Source: Candidatus Bathyarchaeota archaeon (GTDB taxonomy: Archaea > Thermoproteota > Bathyarchaeia > Bathyarchaeales > Bathyarchaeaceae). Taken from it: a stretch of 6,420 nucleotides of DNA. The position numbers and the translations under genes were made by a program. The stretch spans positions 1,558,429 through 1,564,848 of the forward strand of contig CP070636.1 of assembly GCA_020356305.1 (NCBI GenBank). The letters run 5' to 3'. The notes beneath the pieces are model-generated. The model was not told where the DNA came from. It searched no databases and worked only from the letters and a program-made list of their open reading frames with translations. Shown here one piece after another: positions 1-5,348 of this stretch; position 1 is the stretch's first letter, and every line of letters begins with the position of its first letter.

Positions 1-534
1 CTATGTAGACTCTTCATCCAAGCGGATCAATCTATCCTCTTCAACAAGTTCAACAGCAAACGAATGAAACTAGGGTTCGGCCTCAACGAGCCTTACATCG
101 GAGACTACCTAGTGCACTTGGACAACCATGGACTTCCAACAAGAAAATTCGATCAAGCCACCGCTCAATCTCTTTCGCGCATCAAGAAGGCATTGAAAGA
201 AGGGGCAATGCAAGTTGCCATTCCACTCATAGGCTACAAGCAACAGCCTTCCGATGGAATAGAAGGTGAAATCGAGAGAGAAATCCTTGAAACAGAGAAT
301 CTGTCTCCCAGGGATTTCTACGTCTCATCTATGCCGGAAACAAGTGCACCTGGAGGACTTCGAGCAATTCTAGCCTCCATGACAGACTTTTCTGCGGAAA
401 AACCATCCGGAGACTCAGAGAGTTCTCGAAAGAAAAAGACAACACTAGGATTCACCCTGCAACGAGGCTCTTACGCAACAGTCTTGCTCCGAGAGTTTAT
501 GAAACCACGAAACCTCATAAAAGCGGGTTTTTAG
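1..534 (+). CDS. truD: tRNA pseudouridine(13) synthase TruD, C-terminal part (5' end outside window)
   Basis: TruD isomerises uridine 13 in the D-arm region of tRNA to pseudouridine in the cytoplasm. The frame is open from base 1, so the gene starts upstream; 177 residues are visible. The first ATG inside (64) is only an internal Met of the segment FNKFNSKRM, which is a conserved TruD stretch. Further TruD hallmarks follow in order: GLNEPYIGDYL (about residues 25-35), AIPLIGY (about 73-79), the MPETSAPGGLRAI segment that corresponds to the family's 'G.R' region, and the near-terminal strand GFTLQRGSYATVLLREFMKP. The C-terminus ends normally with NLIKAGF. The catalytic Asp lies upstream and cannot be checked. 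TruD occurs in archaea and in gammaproteobacteria; the other signals in the window favour an archaeon. The identification rests on recognising these motifs and I consider it secure. Confidence 0.93.
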   Translation, partial: LCRLFIQADQSILFNKFNSKRMKLGFGLNEPYIGDYLVHLDNHGLPTRKFDQATAQSLSRIKKALKEGAMQVAIPLIGYKQQPSDGIEGEIEREILETENLSPRDFYVSSMPETSAPGGLRAILASMTDFSAEKPSGDSESSRKKKTTLGFTLQRGSYATVLLREFMKPRNLIKAGF

Positions 535-540
535 CTAGCC

Positions 541-583
541 TTTTCGGTTTTTAGTAAGCTTTTTTCGTAAGTTATTTTCTTTT
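541..583 (+). terminator. T-rich transcription terminator of truD
   Basis: Just after the truD stop there are several T runs (541-544, 548-552, 560-565, 574-577) without a strong hairpin. Oligo-T stretches of this kind terminate archaeal RNA polymerase. The next gene is convergent, so a stop to transcription is expected here. Confidence 0.55.
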
Positions 584-614
584 GCGAAGACGCGCACGTG
601 CAGATTCTGGTTTG

Positions 615-1034
615 CTACTTTTCCGGCTTATGTTTTCTCAAGTGTTCTTCAAGAAGTTCGCGATAGTTTTGACAGATCTTGCCGCAGACTTTGCATTGGA
701 GCGACTCGATGACGAAGGTGTTTTCGTCAGAGTCCACGAAAGTTGCGTCTCGAACACCCCAAGGCTGGTCCTTCGGCGCAGTGGCACAATTGGCTCCTTT
801 ATCCTTAAGATCTCGATAGGCTTCGTCAACGTCGTCGACAAGCAGACAAATCTCTGTTTTTGCTTTCGGCTCCAGCCCAAACGTTACTCTCCCGATGTCA
901 AAAATTGCATAGGTAGGCCATTCGCCTATTTTCTCAAGGCCAATGACGTTTTGAAAGAAAGACACGGATCTCTTAAGATCTGACACTCCCACGGTAACGT
1001 GTGCTATTCTTTTGATTTGACCACGTCTCTTCAT
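615..1034 (-). CDS. VOC (glyoxalase/bleomycin-resistance fold) protein with C-terminal C2H2-type zinc knuckle
   Basis: This 139-residue protein has a single VOC module at residues 9-112. It shows the usual IAHVTVGVSDLKRSVSFF opening, a VDDVDEAYRDLKDKG helix and the PWGVRDATFVDSDENTFVIE closing strand. Likely metal ligands by family position are His12, Glu55 and Glu110. VOC proteins dimerise or pair modules around a divalent metal and act as lyases, dioxygenases or binding proteins; the substrate here cannot be named. The unusual part is the tail: Cys114-x2-Cys117-x13-His131-x3-His135, followed by KPEK, which fits a C2H2-type zinc knuckle. ATG at 1034 is chosen because GAGGAG (1043-1048 on the opposite strand) lies 8 nt ahead; a TTG one codon upstream is less likely. 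It is convergent with truD and looks monocistronic. Confidence 0.85.
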   Translation of the reverse strand: MKRRGQIKRIAHVTVGVSDLKRSVSFFQNVIGLEKIGEWPTYAIFDIGRVTFGLEPKAKTEICLLVDDVDEAYRDLKDKGANCATAPKDQPWGVRDATFVDSDENTFVIESLQCKVCGKICQNYRELLEEHLRKHKPEK

Positions 1035-1177
1035 CAAAATTACTCCTCATTATCCCACACTGTGTCGCCAAGATGCTATTACCTTTACGGGCACGCACGC
1101 ACATTTCAGCTCTCCATTTCCCCAACGCATCTGCAAACAATGAATAAAGGCTGGCGTCGACGTGTCTCTTCGAGTAG

Positions 1178-1227
1178 ATATATCGGATTTCGGAATATAT
1201 CGATATTCGAAACAAGGAATATATTGA
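1178..1227. promoter_or_regulatory. AT-rich palindromic cluster between the divergent genes
   Basis: The octamer ATATATCG occurs at 1178-1185 and 1195-1202. The second copy sits in an imperfect inverted repeat: arms TTTCGGAATAT (1188-1198) and ATATTCGAAA (1203-1212) match with one bulged G, and the core ATATCGATAT is a perfect palindrome. A further AATATATT follows at 1219-1226. The cluster lies between the divergent VOC-zinc gene and the NitrOD5 gene, so it could be an operator or an alternative TATA region. No regulator gene is adjacent. Confidence 0.35.
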
Positions 1228-1262
1228 ATCATACGATACAATATGCTATGAGGTGTATGCGA

Positions 1263-1285
1263 GTAGAACACTAAAACAGTTCTAC
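1263..1285 (+). promoter_or_regulatory. TATA-like box bracketed by a perfect 7-bp inverted repeat (promoter/operator of the NitrOD5 gene)
   Basis: GTAGAAC (1263-1269) and GTTCTAC (1279-1285) are perfect inverted repeats around the spacer ACTAAAACA. The spacer contains a TATA-like CTAAAACA whose centre is about 27 nt before the ATG at 1302, the distance expected for a leaderless archaeal transcript. A repressor on both arms would cover the TATA box. The alternative is a hairpin in a leader RNA started from the upstream AT-rich cluster. Confidence 0.4.
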
Positions 1286-1301
1286 AAAACTACATAAAGA
1301 G

Positions 1302-1685
1302 ATGAAGTTGATGAAACTATTCACCTTAGAATCACCACCCGCGCGCAATCGTGATTTCGAGAAGCTTTTGCTGGAGGCAGTAGATGAGGCGCTGTCTTCG
1401 CTTGGAGATTCTTCAAAACAAGCGATTTATTTTTGTCTGGAAAAGAATTTTGCAATCAAGAAGCACGATATTCCCAACAAGATTCAAGAGTTTGCCAATG
1501 CTTTGGAAAATATTCTTGGAGGCGGAGCCAAGATTCTTGAGATACAAATAATGAAGCACATATATGAAGAGGTGGGACACGATTTCAAATATTTCCCAGA
1601 TAAGGATGATTTGTTATTCAGCGAGTACGTAGAGGCAGCGTACCTGCATGTGCGCAAATTTCGTTTAACTTACGTTCGCATATAA
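1302..1685 (+). CDS. Stand-alone NitrOD5-type domain protein
   Basis: This 127-residue soluble protein matches my recollection of the NitrOD5 ('Nitrosopumilus output domain 5') family. Its core is FEKLLLEAVDEALSSLG, then a YFCLEKNFAIKKHDIP segment, IQEFANALENILGGGAKILE, and an IMKHIYEEVG helix near the end. NitrOD domains were described as putative output modules of archaeal signalling proteins, and no biochemical activity is established. Here the domain makes up almost the whole protein with no sensor domain attached, so it may act in trans or simply be a small domain protein. It is predicted to be mostly helical, with no membrane segment. ATG at 1302 fits a leaderless start about 27 nt after a TATA-like box. 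A second in-frame ATG at 1311 is possible. The family call is by recognition, not by a search. Confidence 0.72.
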   Translation: MKLMKLFTLESPPARNRDFEKLLLEAVDEALSSLGDSSKQAIYFCLEKNFAIKKHDIPNKIQEFANALENILGGGAKILEIQIMKHIYEEVGHDFKYFPDKDDLLFSEYVEAAYLHVRKFRLTYVRI

Positions 1686-1790
1686 AAAAACACTCGAGAT
1701 TCTCTCTCGCGCGTGACCTACAATCTTTTTCTGAGACTTGCTCAAATCAAACCACTTCTTGAACAACATAAGCTGTTAGTTTAGACAAGA

Positions 1791-1816
1791 AATATCTCAC
1801 GCACAGGGAATATCTC
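1791..1816 (+). repeat. Short direct repeat AATATCTC upstream of the BtrH-like gene
   Basis: AATATCTC occurs at 1791-1798 and 1809-1816, 18 bp apart, just upstream of an AGGAGG (1823-1828) and the likely TATA box. It could be a pair of activator half-sites on nearly the same helix face. An 8-bp repeat in AT-rich DNA may also be chance. Confidence 0.25.
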
Positions 1817-1845
1817 CGCCCCAGGAGGATTAATATTTTTGCTGG

Positions 1846-1853
1846 CTTATATG
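1846..1853 (+). promoter_or_regulatory. TATA-like box of the BtrH-like gene
   Basis: CTTATATG is centred about 27 nt before the ATG at 1876, which would give a leaderless transcript. A second candidate, TTAATATTTTT (1830-1840), would start RNA near 1860 and leave a short leader to 1876 or 1885. Either placement argues against the GTG at 1855 as the start. Confidence 0.4.
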
Positions 1854-1875
1854 GGTGAAAGAAAGTGCGCAAGAG

Positions 1876-2877
1876 ATGAAACACATGAAAAAGCTGCATA
1901 CATTGCCTCACAGAGTATGCGAATCCACCTGTTATGTTAATGGGCTAGAAGATCTTTTGGCGTGGAAAGGAGCAGATTATCCTGATTTTCTCCTCTCACT
2001 AGAGGGCGGCATGGCTGGTTTTGCCTATCTTCGCTTCAAAAGGGCAGACCCACCGTGTATGGTGTATTGGGGTGCAAATCCAAAGTATTTGATGAAAGAT
2101 TTGGCAAACATTATTGGATTTGAAGAGACCATGATTGAGGGAAGAAGTTTCAAGTTCACCTTTTCATGCCTTAGAAATTATGTTGACGAAGGCCGGCCAG
2201 TTATGGCTGGTGCCCTTGACATGTATTACCTTCATTATTACTCAAGCCTGTATAAGAGGCATCATGTTCCCATTCACTACGTTCTTGTCGTGGGCTATGA
2301 TGACGAGGAACAGCTTGTTTTTGTGCATGATTGCAGCCACAAGGACGTTCAAAAAATTCCATATGACGAGTTTGAGAAATCTCTGGACGTCAAAGTGCCT
2401 GGAATGAGTAAGAGAAACACGATACGGGCGTTCATCATTCCTGAAAAGTTGCCGTCAGAGCTGGAAGTTGCAAAGAGAGGTTTCGCCTATAAAGCTGAGC
2501 GGTTTCTGAATCCTCCGGTAAGACTTTTTGGTGTTCCTGCCATGCGAAAATTGGCCGATGAAATCTCTGAATGGGACAACCAGAAGTGTTTTGAGCATAT
2601 GGTTACCTACGCGACAGCACCGCCTTTGTTGCCTGAAACATTTGAAAACAGCCACGGGATGCGGGTTTGGCAAGCAGATGTGCTTGATACGTTGGGAAAG
2701 AAATACAAGATACGAAATTGGACGGAAGCATCGACGTTATTTAGACAGTCTGGAAAGAAAATCATGAAACTCTGTGAAGCAGCGTTAAAACAGCATAAAC
2801 AGGAAGTAGCCGATATTCTCACAGAAATAGCCGATATAGAAGAACGAGCATATGAAATGCTCAAGAATGTAGCATAA
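1876..2877 (+). CDS. BtrH N-terminal domain / DUF4872-like protein (probable acyltransferase or papain-like enzyme)
   Basis: BtrH, the name-giving member, moves an acyl chain from an acyl carrier protein to an aminoglycoside in butirosin biosynthesis. This archaeal relative has an unknown substrate. The N-terminal half (about 10-170 of 333 residues) shows the family pattern: Cys19 in TCYVNG, a SLEGGMAGFAYLRF stretch, GRPVMAGALDMYYLHYY, then His134 in PIHYVLVVGYDD and Asp152 in FVHDCS. These form a plausible Cys-His-Asp catalytic set of papain/C39-like fold. The C-terminal half is helical and resembles DUF4872, ending in a charged helix (about 290-333). There is no signal peptide or membrane segment, so it is likely cytoplasmic. 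I chose ATG 1876 because a TATA-like box sits about 27 nt ahead. ATG 1885, preceded by GAGATGA, and GTG 1855 (340 residues) are alternatives. No carrier protein or biosynthetic gene lies nearby, so the natural acceptor stays open. Confidence 0.78.
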   Translation: MKHMKKLHTLPHRVCESTCYVNGLEDLLAWKGADYPDFLLSLEGGMAGFAYLRFKRADPPCMVYWGANPKYLMKDLANIIGFEETMIEGRSFKFTFSCLRNYVDEGRPVMAGALDMYYLHYYSSLYKRHHVPIHYVLVVGYDDEEQLVFVHDCSHKDVQKIPYDEFEKSLDVKVPGMSKRNTIRAFIIPEKLPSELEVAKRGFAYKAERFLNPPVRLFGVPAMRKLADEISEWDNQKCFEHMVTYATAPPLLPETFENSHGMRVWQADVLDTLGKKYKIRNWTEASTLFRQSGKKIMKLCEAALKQHKQEVADILTEIADIEERAYEMLKNVA

Positions 2878-2899
2878 ACGCTAACGATTGGTGGCGTGC

Positions 2900-2940
2900 G
2901 CACCTAGGTGCCAAATGCTAAATTGGTCTTCCAATAATTA
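2900..2940 (+). promoter_or_regulatory. Promoter region of the second VOC gene with a 12-bp perfect palindrome
   Basis: GCACCTAGGTGC (2900-2911) is a perfect palindrome 23 nt after the upstream stop codon and has no T run after it, so it looks more like a protein-binding site than a terminator. It is followed by ATTGG-TCTT-CCAAT (2922-2935), a small inverted repeat, and a TATA-like AATAATTA (2933-2940). That box would start RNA near 2964, shortly before the ATG at 2975. Confidence 0.4.
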
Positions 2941-2974
2941 TCTGTTTGCAATCTGGTTTAGCGAAGGTCTAGGT

Positions 2975-3400
2975 ATGAAGGAAAAGCCTGGTAGAATAAC
3001 TCGTCTTTGGTTGAATATGATTCGCGTGTCCGATATGGATAGAGCCTTGCGATTCTACTGTGAAATCCTTGGTTTACCATTAGCTCTGGACGCTAGAACG
3101 TTCAACCATGTAGAAGCTGGCCCGAGTGAACCACTAGCTAAGATTGGTATGCATGCAACTGGCAAGAGGTCTAAGAGAAAAAGGCGAACGGGAATAGTCT
3201 TCGATACAGACGACATTTATGCACTTTATGAAAGACTGAAAAAGCATGGCGTCAGATTCACGCTTAAACCCACCAAGATGCCATGGGGTGGCTTAGTTGC
3301 TGACTTCCTTGACCCCGACAACAACGAACTCGAGGTCGTCCAAGACCCAGAACACTACAAGAGAAACTATATGCCTCAAGCGTACAGAGCAGCAAAATAA
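2975..3400 (+). CDS. VOC (glyoxalase/bleomycin-resistance fold) family protein
   Basis: This 141-residue single-module VOC protein shows MIRVSDMDRALRFYCEILG (about 15-33), VFDTDDIYALYERLKKHG (75-92) and MPWGGLVADFLDPDNNELEV (102-121). By family position the third metal ligand would be Glu120 and the second possibly His60. The first-strand His, normally in an 'H-x-x-I-x-V-x-D' setting, is replaced (Leu13-Asn14), so it may not be a typical metalloenzyme and could be a binding protein. A basic patch, KRSKRKRR (64-71), sits between the two halves. The frame is open back to 2888, but those 29 residues do not resemble the family and lie across the predicted promoter, so ATG 2975 is preferred. The next gene begins 11 nt after the stop, which suggests co-transcription. 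Confidence 0.85.
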   Translation: MKEKPGRITRLWLNMIRVSDMDRALRFYCEILGLPLALDARTFNHVEAGPSEPLAKIGMHATGKRSKRKRRTGIVFDTDDIYALYERLKKHGVRFTLKPTKMPWGGLVADFLDPDNNELEVVQDPEHYKRNYMPQAYRAAK

Positions 3401-3411
3401 GGCGAAGCAAA

Positions 3412-3774
3412 ATGAAGTATCTTCAACTCTACATATATCGTCTGCGAAAGGTACATCGAAGAGAATTCCTTAATATCATGCACAAAGCGCGGGAGATCTA
3501 TCGCAAGCATGGTGGCTATGGGGAAGAAGTCTTCAGACTGCACAAAAAAAGATCGAAGTACGGTTTAACAGGGTTATGGAAAGTGTTACCCACAACAGGG
3601 GATGAGGAAATATGGATCGGCCTTGACCGATACCAGAGTTTTGAGCATTGGAAGGAGGTTATGAAGAAGGTCAATGCGGACCCTGAAATTGAACCATTAT
3701 ACGAACGGGTCATTCAATTGGTAAGCTCGGCATCCAGAATCGTACGCGGAGAGTTTGAGATGGTTGCCTACTAG
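3412..3774 (+). CDS. Probable dimeric alpha/beta-barrel (NIPSNAP/DUF1428/ABM-like) protein, function unknown
   Basis: This 120-residue soluble protein opens with a strand, MKYLQLYIYRL, then a long helix REFLNIMHKAREIYRKHGG, a second strand pair around LTGLWKVLP and IWIGLDRYQSF, and a helix HWKEVMKKVNADPEIEPLYERV. This strand-helix-strand-strand-helix order, with 'KHGG' after the first helix and 'NADPE' in the last, resembles small ferredoxin-like proteins of the dimeric alpha/beta-barrel superfamily. That group includes monooxygenases, NIPSNAP and DUF1428 members. The exact family is uncertain and no catalytic residue can be assigned. The AAGGCGAAG stretch just before the ATG is a weak ribosome site. 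It follows the VOC gene by 11 nt on the same strand, so the two probably act together on a small molecule; that is inference. Confidence 0.65.
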   Translation: MKYLQLYIYRLRKVHRREFLNIMHKAREIYRKHGGYGEEVFRLHKKRSKYGLTGLWKVLPTTGDEEIWIGLDRYQSFEHWKEVMKKVNADPEIEPLYERVIQLVSSASRIVRGEFEMVAY

Positions 3775-3802
3775 CGCATTGAGGTGACTCTCCAATATTT
3801 GA

Positions 3803-3838
3803 ATTCTATATGGGCACGCTGTTCTAAACTATAGAACA
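3803..3838 (+). promoter_or_regulatory. Promoter with inverted repeat over the predicted transcription start (operator candidate)
   Basis: A TATA-like TTCTATATG (about 3804-3811) predicts RNA starting near 3834. TGTTCTA (3820-3826) and TAGAACA (3832-3838) are perfect 7-bp inverted repeats with a 5-bp spacer, lying across that start point. A bound dimer would block initiation, which suggests repression. The same hexamer, GTTCTA/TAGAAC, forms the inverted repeat ahead of the NitrOD5 gene. Confidence 0.45.
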
Positions 3839-3841
3839 ATA

Positions 3842-3847
3842 AGGAGG
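3842..3847 (+). promoter_or_regulatory. Strong Shine-Dalgarno sequence without a matching gene start
   Basis: AGGAGG is followed after 4 nt by TTG-TTT-TAG, a start-like codon, one sense codon and a stop. The annotated downstream ATG (3895) is 47 nt away and has its own GGTGA site. It may be chance, or a ribosome docking site in the leader. Confidence 0.3.
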
Positions 3848-3894
3848 AAAATTGTTTTAGGCTGACCTATTCTAAGTCATGTGAAGGTGAAAGA

Positions 3895-4083
3895 ATGAAA
3901 GCAAGATACAGAGTCCACCGATTCGACATCAAAATGGCATCAGACCAGACCAAGTTAGAACAGTTCTTGAACAACTTGGAGGGCGAGGTCATAGCAATAA
4001 TTCCGAACGTTACTCCCAAGTTTACCCCAGGGGGAATGGGCGCCAACGTGGACTTTCTCTTGATTGTGGAAAAGGCAAGTTAA
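3895..4083 (+). CDS. Small 62-residue protein, DUF4177-like (tentative)
   Basis: The protein starts with a strand of the form KARYRVHRFDIK, has a helix QTKLEQFLNNLEGEVIAIIP, a loop rich in Pro and Gly (NVTPKFTPGGMGANV) and ends in a strand DFLLIVEKAS. The layout, strand, helix with 'LE-FLN-LEGE-V', strand, resembles the small DUF4177-type proteins, whose function is unknown. ATG 3895 has AAGGTGA 4 nt ahead, a good ribosome site. The gene has its own promoter with an inverted repeat. It is complete, soluble and not obviously tied to its neighbours. The family assignment is by shape only. Confidence 0.65.
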   Translation: MKARYRVHRFDIKMASDQTKLEQFLNNLEGEVIAIIPNVTPKFTPGGMGANVDFLLIVEKAS

Positions 4084-4111
4084 ATTCAAGGAATACCCAT
4101 ACTCCTGACTT

Positions 4112-4120
4112 CCCTTTTTT
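4112..4120 (+). terminator. Oligo-T terminator between convergent genes
   Basis: CCCTTTTTT, with six T residues at 4115-4120, lies in the 55-nt gap between the small protein gene and the convergent peptidase gene. There is no hairpin, as is usual for archaeal oligo-T termination. Confidence 0.5.
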
Positions 4121-4138
4121 GTTCACTGCAAAAGCACA

Positions 4139-5317
4139 CTATTGGAGCAGGTCAAGAATAGTCAACACCAATATCTTGACACAATCCACTACTTGACTGA
4201 TCTCCACATACTCGTCCAACTCATGGGACTTGCCCCATCCAGGTCCCCACGAGATCGCGGGTATTCCAGCGTCGTTGACGAAGTTTCGTTGGTCGGTGGA
4301 GGCCAATAAACCAGCTGGCGCAGGAGTCACTCCTGTAACTTGCTTCACGTTCTTTCTGACAACTTCTGCGATCTCATGATCCACAGGAATTTCAGCGGAC
4401 TCGTAGAGCATTACTCTCTCGAACTCGCACTTGAATTCAGGGTCTTCCTTCTTAAGCCTCCGAACGATTGCCTCGATCTCCTCATCCACCTGTTTAACCG
4501 TTTCTCCGGGAATTATCCTCCTGTCTATGGCAAGCATACAAGACTCTGGGATGATGTTCTCCTTTGTGCCACCGCTTATCATGGTTACGGAGCAAACATC
4601 CTTCCCGCAGAGAGGATGAGTTCTCGTTCCAATCTCGTTGTGGTATTCCTGTATGGCTGAGATGAGCCGTGCGGCCTTGTATATGGCGTTGACTCCCTGA
4701 TGCGGTCTGCTCCCATGAGTTGGTTTTCCCTTGACTTTGAAGTGATACCATGCTAAACCCTTCTCGGCTGTCATGACCTTCAGATCTGTAGGCTCAAGGA
4801 CGATTCCCCAATCGCCACCGAACCCTTCCTCCAACAGAGAGTTCGTGCCAGCCTCGCCAGTCTCTTCGCCCATTGCAAACTGTAGAACCAAATCTCCCCT
4901 CAGTTTGACAGCGCTCTCTTTGATGGCTTTGGCTGCAATCATCGCTGCTGCAATACCACCCTTCATGTCACACGCACCTCTACCATAGATTCTACCATCC
5001 TTCACAAAACCCTCAAAACAAGGCACGCTCCAACCGTTTAAGTCACCTTCAGGCACTACATCCATATGTCCATTCAAGACAAGCCGAGGCGCACCTTGTG
5101 ACCCCTTATACACAACCCCAACAGAAGGTCGCTCTGGTTTGGGTTTACACACGTATTGCGGATGAAACCCCCATTTCCTCATCGTCTTATAGATGTATTC
5201 GGCCATCACCATCTCGTTGCCAGGCGGATTCTGACTCGGCTTGCGAATCAGCTCCCCTAGAACTTCGAGGACCTCTTCCTCCTTTATCAACTTCAGAACG
5301 CTGGATTTCGTTAACAT
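4139..5317 (-). CDS. M20 family metallopeptidase/deacylase (ArgE/DapE/ACY1/CPG2-type)
   Basis: M20 enzymes are cytosolic di-zinc hydrolases that cut amide bonds in N-acyl amino acids, succinyl-diaminopimelate or small peptides. All signature residues are present in this 392-residue protein: His84 and Asp86 in GHMDVVP, the bridging Asp117 in GRGACDMKGG, general base Glu151 with ligand Glu152 in GEETGEAG, Glu175 in LEPT, and the C-terminal ligand His365 in GKSHELDEYV. The lid (dimerisation) domain, about 185-300, carries the PTHGSRPHQGVNA motif that reaches the partner active site. Length is normal for the family. The substrate cannot be told apart within ArgE/DapE, so no gene symbol is given. 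ATG 5317 has no ribosome site, but a TATA-like CTAAAAAC lies about 27 nt ahead, which fits a leaderless mRNA. It is 178 nt from the upstream transporter gene on the same strand and probably has its own promoter. Confidence 0.92.
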   Translation of the reverse strand: MLTKSSVLKLIKEEEVLEVLGELIRKPSQNPPGNEMVMAEYIYKTMRKWGFHPQYVCKPKPERPSVGVVYKGSQGAPRLVLNGHMDVVPEGDLNGWSVPCFEGFVKDGRIYGRGACDMKGGIAAAMIAAKAIKESAVKLRGDLVLQFAMGEETGEAGTNSLLEEGFGGDWGIVLEPTDLKVMTAEKGLAWYHFKVKGKPTHGSRPHQGVNAIYKAARLISAIQEYHNEIGTRTHPLCGKDVCSVTMISGGTKENIIPESCMLAIDRRIIPGETVKQVDEEIEAIVRRLKKEDPEFKCEFERVMLYESAEIPVDHEIAEVVRKNVKQVTGVTPAPAGLLASTDQRNFVNDAGIPAISWGPGWGKSHELDEYVEISQVVDCVKILVLTILDLLQ

Positions 5318-5340
5318 GTTTAGCCCAACAGTATGTTTCA

Positions 5341-5348
5341 GTTTTTAG
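5341..5348 (-). promoter_or_regulatory. TATA-like box of the M20 gene
   Basis: Read on the minus strand, CTAAAAAC is centred about 27 nt before the ATG at 5317, giving a leaderless transcript, in keeping with the missing Shine-Dalgarno sequence. An alternative box, CTTTTTAAG (5399-5407), would leave a leader of about 60 nt containing the small repeat GAAATTGTTTC. Confidence 0.4.

Noticed and set aside
582..983. 133-codon plus-strand frame opposite the VOC-zinc gene
   Set aside because: The minus strand has a clear VOC protein with a good ribosome site; the plus-strand translation has no recognisable family pattern.
973..1274. Several 70-90 codon frames on both strands in the gap before the NitrOD5 gene
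   Set aside because: They overlap one another, their composition looks random, and they cross palindromic AT-rich promoter DNA.
1686..1740. CGAGA...TCTCG hairpin after the NitrOD5 gene as a terminator
   Set aside because: The stem has only five pairs and the first T run is more than 15 nt further on, so support is too weak.
1855..1875. GTG start giving a 340-residue BtrH-like protein
   Set aside because: It has no ribosome site at the right distance and falls between the likely TATA box and its transcription start; ATG 1876 or 1885 fits better.
2888..2974. 29-residue N-terminal extension of the second VOC protein
   Set aside because: It does not resemble VOC proteins and spans the palindrome and TATA-like box; the family pattern begins shortly after the ATG at 2975.
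4340..4660. 106-codon plus-strand frame within the peptidase region
   Set aside because: It is a shadow of the M20 gene, whose motifs on the minus strand are unmistakable.
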